The notes beneath the pieces were generated by a model, which did no database searches, was not told the DNA's origin, and saw only the letters and a program-made list of their open reading frames with translations. Made by a program: the position numbers and the translations under genes. A DNA stretch of 64,000 bases from Acanthaster planci (Eukaryota; Echinodermata; Asteroidea; Valvatida; Acanthasteridae): the NCBI RefSeq assembly GCF_001949145.1, contig NW_019091508.1:457716-521715 (forward strand), read 5' to 3'. This document shows, piece by piece, positions 58,801-64,000 of this stretch (within the stretch, counting starts at the first letter, position 1; every line of letters begins with the position of its first letter).

Positions 58801-61800
58801 TGTATTTATTTATTTATTTTTTATTGCAAATGGGAAGACTTTCAACATAAAGTTGGGCTCATATTTCTTTCCCTATGAATTGCATGTGTGCATGCTACAT
58901 GTACATGACTAACTTCATTAGGCATGTTAGGATAGGAGATACCGGTACCATACATGTACAGTGTGTACATGTATTGTAATCTTCAGCTTTCATGGGTATA
59001 ATCATGACGTTTAATGACCTTTATTTGTTGCCTCCCCAGACGACAAAAACAGATCATAGAGTAGATTGTATTTTGTTTACAATTGACTTCAGTGGATATT
59101 TATTTTTAACTTCACCCATGACCTACGTACATGTACATGTATGTGTACATGTACATGTACTTGACCTTTGTGTGCATACATGTACGTACATGCACACTTC
59201 TGCCAGCATCTAGCCCAAGTTTGCTACAGTTTCTTTCCTTCACTTGAAATTGATAAGCGTTTCATTTAATGTCACTGCATTGTTCCATACATGTATCATT
59301 TTTTTATCAGTGGGAATGGTAACCAGCACGTACATGTACATGTGTACATCTGCTCTCGTATTTCCCACCTAGGAAGGATTAGTGTTGGGAGGAAGTACTG
59401 AATTTTGAAGCAGTTCACAGTAGGATACTATGCATTGCCACGACAAAAGGACTTGTTTTATCTCATCCAGCAAATCATGCCGTTGCAGCATGCTCCGTGA
59501 ACCACTCGCGCGCTTCTTGTCATGGCAAGCGTAACCTTGACATTTATTGCACGGAATGACAACTCACACAGCGTAATGTGAGTCACAGGCCTCCACTCCC
59601 CATCCCTGTGTGTTGGCTGAGGCCCGCAAGGGCTTTCATTGCCATTGGCAGAAGGATGCATGTATCGAGAGAACTGGTTCTGCAGTTCAAGTTGACTGCT
59701 CGGGGATTTGACTGTTTCGTCTGAATAATGTGTGGCAATCGGGGATCTTCACATGGTATCCATCAGTTGCCCCATTATTAATCTGCCTGTTTTCTTGCTG
59801 CCTGACCAGTTTTAATCTTTCACTGTCCTGCATCAGCATTTGATCATTTCTCTTATTTTATACAGTGCATGTGATAATTTTTGTTTGTGCACGTCAGTGA
59901 AGGTTGGGGCAATGGAGGCCACGCCTCCCTCCCTCCCCCCGGTGCTTCACAGTGAAGTTGGAGCTCAGTGAATGTTGAATATTCCAAGAAAAACAATACG
60001 CTAGGATCTTGATTTCAAATCTATGGTAAAGTTACCGAGTCTGGATCTGGAACATGCTCTAATTCAGTTGATAGCCACTACAAGATTTTGTGCACTGATT
60101 GGACAAATTATAGCCACTGTATGCTACGCATGCATCGGGTCAAAACTTGTGTGTGCTTTGCCAACTTAACTCAAAGTACTTACATCTGTTTCCAAAAATG
60201 CATCTTTAGACACACCGTTGGAAATGGCCTTCTTTTATTCTTCAAAATGACAGCTTGCTTGAAAAACTTACGTCACAAGCTTTTCAGCAATAAATTTGTA
60301 AGTTTCTTTATGGGCATCTGCAAATGTGCTACTAAACCTTAAATATATATACCTTCCAGGTGATGTTATAGTGTCAGCATATCAATTGAAAGAGGATCTT
60401 CCATCTGTCAGTTTCATTTCTCTCTTTTTTGTCTCTGTCATCAGGAGTCATCCAGGAAGAAGAAGCAGCAGCAGAAAGGTGAGAAGAAAGCCCCCAAGGA
60501 AGCAGGAGGAGGTGGCGGGGGATTGTTTGATGACGAAGACGATGACGACGGTCTGTTTGCCGAACCATCAGCCAGCAAACCTGCCAAGAAAGGTACCAGG
60601 GAATGACAGGCAACAGTTTGTTTCTGTTTTTAAACAGAAGGGATGCGTTTTCAGAGGCAACACTTGACTGTTGAGTGATGAGCTTTCTCAGGGGAATGTT
60701 TTAGGCGCATACAAAAATTAACCTTCATCTCGGGGAAAACGTGTTGGCAAAGAAAATTCAATTTGGTGTAGAAGCAACAGATCACCACTACTGTCACCAA
60801 GTGGTGAAATGCGTATATGCTGATGTTGGGAATGCTCTGATCATGAAGTAGCATGTTGTGTTCACCACTGTGTGTAAATGTTGATGAGATGTAGGAAATC
60901 CAGGCATGACCTGATGAGATCACAACCCAATCCTCCTATGACAGCTGTTATGAATAGCAGGCTGCACAGTGCCTTCACCATTGTTCTAGCCCTGTGATTT
61001 GGCAGTCATTGTGTACACGGATTGATAGCTATTTCTTTCGTCGGATTATCTGTAAATGTGATGAGCGACATTGTTTGTTCTCAGACTGCAAGAGTCGAGT
61101 GCTCCCCACCCAACCGTTGCTGATCAAGCCCCTAAATCTTTATTTCAGTTAGAAATATTTCATTTTTAAGATTAAATTGGGACACGCGGCCAAGTTGTTC
61201 CGGTTTGTGACTCTCAAAGGGTCTTGGGCTCAATTTCAGCCGTTGGTAAGAATTTGTGACCTTGGAGAAATCTCTTTACTATATATGCATGTAGGTATGT
61301 AAATGAGTACAGCTTCCGTACATTAACCTGTAAATGATCTGTCCCGATGGACATGCTGATAATTGTAGAGCTCTGAGACCATTCATATTAAGAAAAGGTT
61401 AAACACACAACAGCGTTGCATTTATCATAGGTATATGATAATTCATCCATTTGTAGAAGCAGCCAAGAAGACAGTGGATCTCTTTGGCGATGAGGAGGAT
61501 GGGGAGCTGTTTGGAGGGAGTGCCGCCCAGAAACCTGCCCCTGCTGAGGCTCCCAGGCAGAGGACTGACTCCAAGAAGAAGGTCATTGGCATTTCATTAT
61601 TCTCCAACACCAGTTGGTCAGATCCATTCCGATGCAAGTGACGGGCATTTTAAATAAGCAGTGCTTTTAGACTTTAGTGTCACATGACTGGATTCCCCCG
61701 GAGCCAATCCTTGGAGCTTCTAAGCAATTTCTGAGAAATCTACATGTACCAAAAAAATGAAAATCCATGATCCTTTCCTGCATTTTTACTTTCCTGCACG

Positions 61801-64000
61801 TTTGCAGTTGTAGACAGCTTGCGATTGGGTTTATTGCACGGGAAAGCTTAGTGCTTGATATCATTTTATGTTACAGCTTCCAGCCGGTGCTGTGTCCATG
61901 TTTGGCACCTTGGATCCTCTGGCCGCCAAGCGAGCTTCAGGAGACCATGAGGAGGAGAAGGAGGCGGTGGAAGAAGAGAAGACCACCCCTCCTCCAGTGG
62001 CCAAGAAGAAGGAGCCCAAGCCGACGCCACAGAAACCCGGTGGTATGTTTGACGAGGAGGAAGGGAACCTGTTTGCTGAGCAAGCCAAGAGGTAATCCAT
62101 TGAACTCAGTCCCGATATTGGTGCAATCAGTTACTGCCAGTGTTGCAGTCTAGTCCAAGTCCATCCAAAGACTTGCTACGAGCCCTGTCATAAAAATCAG
62201 TTATAAATATAAGGGTTGAACAGTAACAAACGAATACTTTTTCACTGTAAACTTCTTCAATATATTGTGACTTGGCTTTGATACTTAATGGCTTGTGATA
62301 AACTAGCAGGGGCTTGTGATGAACAAGACAACAGTTAATGTTGCTGCTCCTTCTGTGACAGCCTCAGCCAACAGTTAGCATTGTATAGGCCTACCCAGGC
62401 TGCTCAGTCCTCCGGTGATGATCCAGTTCTATCAGCACCTTCTGCTCTGATGTCTTTGTCAACAGAATTTGGGGTTGGGTGTCCATGGGCAATGCCAGGA
62501 TTTTTCCGGGGAGGGGGGGAGGGGAGATTTTTGCCTGGTAGAAAATTTTCAGAGAGCCACTCATCACCTGTTAACTGATAAACCATTAACAGTGGGAGAG
62601 GGTAAATTTTAAAGGTTTTTTTTAAGCATATTAGTGATTTCCATCCCCTTTCTTCTCTGTTTTTCATTTCTTTCTCCTTTTTTCCTCTTTTTTTTTACTT
62701 TTCTTTTTTTCCCCAAAGGGAAGCACCTCCCCTGCCCCTTGCATATTCCATTGGGGTGTTCTCTTTTACAGTGACCGTACTTTGGCTCTCCTACCAGCTG
62801 ACAAGCTGGAACTCCTTCTGCATCTTGTACAGTGGCCAGCAAGCTCTGTTCAGTAGCACTCTTGATAATTGGCCTTCCTTGTTCCTCTCTAGTGCCAACT
62901 GTGTCAATGATGGATCTTAATGAAACTTGGTGTAAATGTAGAGACATCCACGTTTGAACATTTGCAAATTTCTAGCCCAATCAGACAAAGTCTTTCCTAA
63001 TTGTGGTCATGGGTGTTTTACACTAACACTCACAACTTAACAGTTTTCCATTTTGCAGTTAGCGAACAATGTAAAGGTTTCAAGGGAGCCTGTGTTGAAC
63101 ACTTGACATGTGGTACATTTGCAGTCAAAGTTCTGTTCAGGGGATATCCGAAAAAAATGTCTTGGGGCAGATTCTACCCCTCCTCTATGCTCTGTAATGG
63201 TTACATCCGTGGTATCATATTTTTGCCCCTTCCAGCAGCAAACCTGCCCCCACCAAGGAAAAGGACCCTTTGTTTGACGATTTGGACGGTGAGGACACAC
63301 TCTTTGCTGACAAGGAGACCGTTCAAGTCCCACCGGCTGCCAAGACAGCTGCTGAAGACAAGGTGATTTTGTGTTGGGAGCCATATCACCCCTTCCCTGT
63401 GTGTTCTTTAGAATTCACGTTGGTTGTAACTTAGGTTTGTCAGTCTCTGTGCCCTGGTTAGAATCCTTCCTTGGTCTTCGCTGAATGTAGGTTTACATTC
63501 CTACTTTGTGTCATCCCAAGAACAAAACAGCAGCATTTTCTCTTAACAACCATGCAATTAAAAACCATGCAGTGAAAAACAGGATATTCACACAATACTG
63601 AAACTGTCTCTGTTTTATGATGAAATTGTTACTTTATCATTGATATGTTGTAAAATTCAAAGAAACATCTAGGGTGGGATTTGAACCAGCAGCCAAATTT
63701 TGCCCAAACCAGTATTCATGCCTACAGCCAAACTTGCCAGAAGTGAGATGCAAAGCCTCTGCCATATTTGCAGCAAGTGGATTTCGAACCTGTTGCCAAA
63801 TTGCTCTGAAGTGGGATTCAAACTTGTGACCAAAATTGGGATTGGAACCTGTAACTTCAGAAGCCTTTTTCCTCCATGACAAAAAGAATGATTAAATTAG
63901 CCTTCCAAAAATCCTTGATTGACAGTAGCAAAAGAGAGGCATGGGGGAATTTGATTTGAAAACTGTGCAGAACTTTAAAAACTTTTGATGTCAGAATGTT
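22751..64000 (+). CDS. WASHC2: WASHC2 (FAM21), WASH complex subunit (5' part, 17 coding exons, runs off the edge)
   Basis: WASHC2 is the largest subunit of the WASH complex. Its N-terminal head assembles with WASH, and its long acidic tail with repeated L-F-acidic(n)-L-F motifs recruits the complex to retromer (VPS35) on endosomes and binds other partners. Exons are 22751-22849, 29277-29438, 32491-32655, 35654-35719, 35925-36104, 39655-39748, 40385-40446, 42029-42106, 43822-43887, 46648-46717, 53879-54009, 54380-54455, 55668-55792, 60445-60592, 61457-61581, 61877-62091 and 63239-63362. They join in frame to 662 codons without a stop. The head aligns with human FAM21 ([76 protein letters not shown]). 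Human WASHC2 has about 1340 residues, so roughly half remains to the right. A sequencing gap lies in intron 1 and could hide an exon. Confidence 0.95.
24045..24934. other. Assembly gap (890 N)
   Basis: Unresolved bases. Open frames spanning it are artefacts of N translation. Confidence 1.
24963..25030. repeat. 18-bp perfect inverted repeat next to the gap
   Basis: AAATGAAGCAGCGGGTAC (24963-24980) and GTACCCGCTGCTTCATTT (25013-25030) are perfect complements. The loop holds a tandem ACATCTTGAAAAT pair. In addition, CTATTTTCAAGATGTATTTT at 24019-24038, left of the gap, is the exact reverse complement of 24987-25006. Confidence 0.9.
29020..29240 (-). repeat. Dispersed repeat A, copy 2
   Basis: Read on the - strand it parallels 7848-8056. 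In both copies a three-base-rich context gives a peptide-like SVIQQP(D/E)L(G/E)AI, but no conserved long frame exists, so I treat it as non-coding. Confidence 0.65.
29277..29438 (+). CDS. WASHC2: WASHC2 coding exon 2
   Basis: It encodes residues 34-87. The end, [20 protein letters not shown] then ASDAG, matches human [20 protein letters not shown], the start of the conserved head domain. The acceptor is GCTCTTGCAG and the donor GGG|GTGAGT, phase 0. Confidence 0.96.
30001..30061. repeat. TACATG array
   Basis: Near-continuous GTACATGTACATG and GTACATGCACG units. Similar arrays: 1841-1860, 23519-23539, 25643-25664, 27260-27292, 31129-31204, 58267-58303 and 59126-59190. The unit is self-complementary, so both strands read alike. 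Confidence 0.95.
30268..30465. repeat. Diverged inverted repeat (foldback), about 190 bp
   Basis: TACAATCCTGGACAAAATAG at 30280-30299 and TTTGTCCAGGATTGTA at 30447-30462 are complementary, and the inner GTTGGAACATCTTGTGGG / CATGTTCCAAC, CCCCCCTCCCCC / GGGGGTGAGGAGGG and TTGGACC / GGCCCAA-like words continue the pairing. It looks like a small foldback element in WASHC2 intron 2. Confidence 0.65.
32491..32655 (+). CDS. WASHC2: WASHC2 coding exon 3 (head domain)
   Basis: It encodes residues 88-142: [20 protein letters not shown] and [19 protein letters not shown]. It corresponds to human [39 protein letters not shown], part of the helical head that packs with the other WASH subunits. Confidence 0.98.
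33484..33538. repeat. Tight hairpin, 13-bp perfect stem with 3-nt loop
   Basis: AAATCATGGCGTA (33496-33508), GGT, TACGCCATGATTT (33512-33524). The outer ACTTGC (33484) and GCAAGT pair again, giving an imperfect stem of about 25 bp. Confidence 0.85.
34070..34316 (+). repeat. Dispersed repeat E, copy 1
   Basis: It shares GCCAGGAT.TTTT..GGGG, AACTGATAAACCATT.ACAGTG and a T-rich/C-rich tail with 62495-62760, in the same orientation. The two copies sit in different WASHC2 introns. Confidence 0.75.
35654..35719 (+). CDS. WASHC2: WASHC2 coding exon 4
   Basis: It encodes residues 143-164, [20 protein letters not shown] then EQ. It matches human RVYDEEVEEPVLKAE. 66 nt, phase 0. Confidence 0.94.
35925..36104 (+). 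CDS. WASHC2: WASHC2 coding exon 5 (head domain)
   Basis: It encodes residues 165-224, including [18 protein letters not shown] and [20 protein letters not shown]. Human: KTREQKEVDLIPKVQEAV and [20 protein letters not shown]. The GC content is clearly higher than in the introns. Confidence 0.98.
36296..36530 (+). repeat. Dispersed repeat B, copy 2
   Basis: It begins TTAACCACTTCCTGCCGGGG and matches 8302-8545 as described there. It is immediately followed by repeat C copy 2, whereas at 8.3 kb repeat B stands alone. Confidence 0.8.
36542..36880 (+). repeat. Dispersed repeat C, copy 2
   Basis: Highly similar to 11590-11940. It includes CAGTG(T/C)GCTGCTGACCTC, AATCCGCT(T/C)GCT and TGTCGGTAAT. 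A TACATGTACG insertion is present near the right end. Confidence 0.9.
36966..37389. mobile_element. TTAA-bounded non-autonomous element (about 424 bp)
   Basis: The left end is TTAACCCCATGATGACGGG. The right end, read in reverse complement, is TTAACCTCTTCGCGACGGAT. Both share TTAACC..GACGG. TTAA borders suggest a piggyBac- or Kolobok-type MITE (inference). Two overlapping 86-90 codon frames inside are not convincing genes. Confidence 0.6.
38588..38664 (+). mobile_element. tRNA-derived SINE head (not a functional tRNA)
   Basis: The A-box-like TAGCTCAGTTGGTAGAGCA and B-box GGTTCAAATCC are intact, and ACTGG / CCAGT can close an acceptor stem. The anticodon stem has a mismatch, and position 33 is not T, so it should not be a working tRNA. 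The tail after CCAGTC (GATTTCTTTGTTCG) resembles the tail of tRNA-derived SINEs. Confidence 0.8.
38827..39243. mobile_element. Inverted-repeat element with CCTCC words and TTAGGG-like tips
   Basis: The left end CATTAACCCAACCCC, then CCTCCTCAGTCCTCCAGAAT, is matched by the reverse complement of the right end (CATTAACCCTAACC, CCTCCTCAGTCCTCCAAAAT). CACTCC(T/C)(C/T)CAAAAT words repeat inside, and the right end has its own internal hairpin. Confidence 0.7.
39655..39748 (+). CDS. WASHC2: WASHC2 coding exon 6
   Basis: It encodes residues 225-255, [20 protein letters not shown] then [11 protein letters not shown]. Human: [28 protein letters not shown], the end of the head domain. Phase 1 donor. Confidence 0.97.
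40385..40446 (+). CDS. WASHC2: WASHC2 coding exon 7
   Basis: It encodes residues 256-276, [20 protein letters not shown]. It corresponds to human SSEEGSVGSDRGS. An acidic/Ser linker between head and tail. Confidence 0.9.
40447..42028 (+). other. WASHC2 intron 7 content
   Basis: 1.6 kb, AT-rich, with scattered TACATG words. No other structure was recognised. Confidence 0.7.
42029..42106 (+). CDS. WASHC2: WASHC2 coding exon 8
   Basis: It encodes residues 277-302, [20 protein letters not shown] then PSQIER. Ser/Glu-rich, likely disordered. The acceptor is CGGTTTACAG and the donor AGG|GTAGGT, both phase 0. No strong human residue match, so it was placed by composition and phase. Confidence 0.8.
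42500..42660 (+). repeat. Dispersed repeat D, copy 2
   Basis: Same orientation as the copy at 15385-15545, with the shared words listed there. Confidence 0.85.
43559..43748. mobile_element. MITE-like element with GGATCC tips (about 190 bp)
   Basis: The left tip CAGGCACGGATCCAAGGGGG and the right tip CCTGGATCCGCCCCTG (reverse complement CAGGGGCGGATCCAGG) form imperfect inverted ends, with C/G-rich runs inside both (GGGGGTGGGGGG, CCCCCATGG). No convincing target duplication was found. Confidence 0.7.
43822..43887 (+). CDS. WASHC2: WASHC2 coding exon 9
   Basis: It encodes residues 303-324, [20 protein letters not shown] then PK. It contains the first L-F-acidic motif of the tail. The acceptor is GACGCAG and the donor AAG|GTGTGT. 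Confidence 0.85.
43888..46647 (+). other. WASHC2 intron 9 content
   Basis: 2.8 kb, AT-rich with TACATG arrays near 43972, 45808 and 46128. No exon or element was recognised. Confidence 0.7.
46648..46717 (+). CDS. WASHC2: WASHC2 coding exon 10
   Basis: It encodes residues 325-347, [20 protein letters not shown] then DDD. The DELAARI core is identical to human FAM21 ([11 protein letters not shown]). Phase 1 donor GATG|GTAAGT. Confidence 0.95.
49478..49928 (+). CDS. Unidentified exon-like block, Cys-rich with basic tail
   Basis: I do not recognise this protein segment. The frame is open from an acceptor-like TTCAGTTCCTAG (alternatives after 482 or 486) to a strong donor G|GTGAGT at 49929. About 150 codons are GC-rich and unlike the surrounding intron. 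Visible parts: a beta-like stretch [20 protein letters not shown], a cysteine cluster [13 protein letters not shown] and [11 protein letters not shown], then [20 protein letters not shown], and a Lys/Arg/Ser tail ([19 protein letters not shown]). If the donor is ignored the frame stops at 49939. It may be an exon of a nested gene, an alternative WASHC2 exon, or a gene fragment. No partner exons were found within the intron. The ATG at 49508 alone is not convincing as a start. Confidence 0.5.
50719..51760. mobile_element. DNA-transposon-like element, about 1.04 kb, perfect 15-bp TIRs
   Basis: CAGGCCTCGAATTTC (50719-50733) and GAAATTCGAGGCCTG (51746-51760) are exact complements, and pairing continues inward with gaps (GGCACTGCCATTTGGC against the complement of GCCAAATGCGAGGGCACC). 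The left inner part repeats GTGAGGGCA(G/T)TAATG. The interior at 51350-51560 is CpG-rich and without a transposase frame. Flanks CCATTA / CTATTA may be a decayed target duplication. Confidence 0.8.
53879..54009 (+). CDS. WASHC2: WASHC2 coding exon 11 (LF motifs)
   Basis: It encodes residues 348-391: [20 protein letters not shown], then [20 protein letters not shown]. Human: [45 protein letters not shown]. First strong cluster of the retromer-binding LF tail repeats. Confidence 0.97.
54380..54455 (+). CDS. WASHC2: WASHC2 coding exon 12
   Basis: It encodes residues 392-416, [20 protein letters not shown] then YEDIT. It continues the exon 11 LF pattern. The acceptor is TTTCTTTCAG and the donor CTG|GTAATT, phase 1. 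Confidence 0.93.
54456..55667 (+). other. WASHC2 intron 12 content
   Basis: 1.2 kb without a recognisable exon or element. A GATTGATTGATT run occurs next to the 3' splice site (about 55621-55634). Confidence 0.7.
55668..55792 (+). CDS. WASHC2: WASHC2 coding exon 13 (LF motif)
   Basis: It encodes residues 417-458, with [20 protein letters not shown]. Human carries IPAGAVSVFLGDTDVFG at the matching place. The donor is GGG|GTGAGT, phase 0. Confidence 0.96.
55793..60444 (+). other. WASHC2 intron 13 content
   Basis: 4.6 kb with TACATG arrays (58267-58303, 59126-59190), a GACCTAGACCTAGGTC palindromic cluster near 57937-57952, CACGCAT-rich degenerate repeats around 57530-57640 and a possible 54-nt cassette exon at 58381-58434. 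Confidence 0.6.
58381..58434 (+). CDS. Possible 54-nt cassette exon of WASHC2
   Basis: The block lies between CACCAATGTAG and a consensus donor ATG|GTGAGT. It is exactly 18 codons ([18 protein letters not shown]), phase 0 at both ends like the neighbouring exons 13 and 14, so it could be included without a frame change. No homology was recognised, and the acceptor is only fair. Confidence 0.25.
60445..60592 (+). CDS. WASHC2: WASHC2 coding exon 14 (LF motif)
   Basis: It encodes residues 459-507: a Lys-rich [20 protein letters not shown], then [20 protein letters not shown]. The latter is a textbook L-F-acidic-L-F retromer motif. Phase 1 donor AAAG|GTACCA. Confidence 0.96.
60593..61456 (+). 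other. WASHC2 intron 14 content
   Basis: 0.86 kb. No exon, hairpin or repeat recognised. Confidence 0.7.
61457..61581 (+). CDS. WASHC2: WASHC2 coding exon 15 (LF motif)
   Basis: It encodes residues 508-549. [20 protein letters not shown] resembles human TADIFGDEEGDLFKEK. Ends in KK at phase 0. Confidence 0.96.
61877..62091 (+). CDS. WASHC2: WASHC2 coding exon 16 (LF motifs)
   Basis: It encodes residues 550-620. [20 protein letters not shown], an acidic stretch, then [19 protein letters not shown]. The PAGAVSxFG element, also in exon 13, recurs through vertebrate FAM21 tails. Phase 2 donor AG|GTAATC. Confidence 0.96.
62138..62337. mobile_element. Decayed hAT-like MITE relic
   Basis: It starts CAGTGTTGCAGTCTAGTCCA and later has GGCTTGTGAT(A/G)AAC words like the interior of the MITE at 19046-19234. 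The right tip is degraded (ACAACAGTTAATG), and no duplication is visible. Confidence 0.5.
62495..62760 (+). repeat. Dispersed repeat E, copy 2
   Basis: Direct-orientation match to 34070-34316: GCCAGGATTTTTCCGGGG, AACTGATAAACCATTAACAGTG and a long T/C-rich stretch. Confidence 0.75.
63239..63362 (+). CDS. WASHC2: WASHC2 coding exon 17 (last exon in window)
   Basis: It encodes residues 621-662: [20 protein letters not shown], then [20 protein letters not shown] and DK. Another L-F-acidic-L-F motif. The acceptor may be after 63235 or 63238 (CAGCAG tandem), which changes one serine. Donor AAG|GTGATT, phase 0. Confidence 0.94.
63363..64000 (+). other. WASHC2 intron 17, left part
   Basis: It contains four degenerate GGGATT(T/C)GAACC-like words (63676-63849). 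No exon before the window edge. Confidence 0.6.
63676..63849 (-). repeat. Cluster of tRNA B-box-like words
   Basis: GGGATTTGAACC (63676-63687), GGATTTCGAACC (63779-63790), GGGATTCAAACT (63813-63824) and GGGATTGGAACC (63838-63849) are, on the - strand, close to the tRNA B box GGTTCGAATCC. They recur with GTG(A/T)CCAAA or TTGCCAAA words, as in a degenerate tandem of about 25-35 bp units. Confidence 0.7.

Larger units (their letters stand above)
62092..63238 (+). other. WASHC2 intron 16 content
   Basis: It contains a decayed hAT-like relic (62138-62337) and repeat E copy 2 (62495-62760). Confidence 0.65.

Noticed and set aside
1-64000. CRISPR arrays, operons, prokaryotic promoters, rRNA genes, viral genes
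   Set aside because: The window is eukaryotic with spliced genes, and nothing of these kinds was seen.

Overview
This is a eukaryotic, intron-rich nuclear window, AT-rich, with one 890-base assembly gap (24045-24934). It carries three conserved animal housekeeping genes whose exons I joined by homology recalled from known families and by splice phase. (1) ERCC1, + strand, 89-12637: ten coding exons, apparently complete, 425 codons. (2) TSR3, - strand, 20643-13125: five coding exons, apparently complete, 436 codons, converging tail to tail on ERCC1. (3) WASHC2 (FAM21), + strand, 22751 to beyond the right edge: seventeen coding exons covering the first 662 codons. WASHC2 starts about 2.1 kb from the TSR3 start codon in a head-to-head layout.

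The proteins and gene structures point to an animal. The many copies of self-complementary TACATGTACATG and TAGGCCTA words, together with human-like exon boundaries in ERCC1, make me favour an invertebrate deuterostome (echinoderm, hemichordate or cephalochordate). A mollusc is not excluded. The species cannot be fixed from the sequence alone.

Region by region: 1-12.7 kb is ERCC1. 12.7-13.1 kb is the convergent 3' zone with polyadenylation signals for both genes. 13.1-20.6 kb is TSR3; its introns hold two small hAT-like MITEs with 8-bp target duplications. 20.6-22.75 kb is the divergent intergenic stretch, with nested hairpins and ETS- and YY1-like sites close to WASHC2. 22.75-64 kb is WASHC2, with introns up to about 7 kb full of small repeats: TIR elements, a tRNA-derived SINE and repeat copies shared with the ERCC1 introns. 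One unidentified cysteine-rich exon-like block sits in the largest fully sequenced intron (about 49478-49928).

The genes belong to separate processes: ERCC1 is the non-catalytic partner of the XPF nuclease in DNA repair, TSR3 modifies 18S rRNA, and WASHC2 couples the WASH actin-nucleating complex to retromer on endosomes. I see no operon-like or shared-pathway logic. The unusual content lies in the repeats, the unexplained exon and the extended N-termini of ERCC1 and WASHC2. No CRISPR array, prokaryotic gene or virus gene was recognised.
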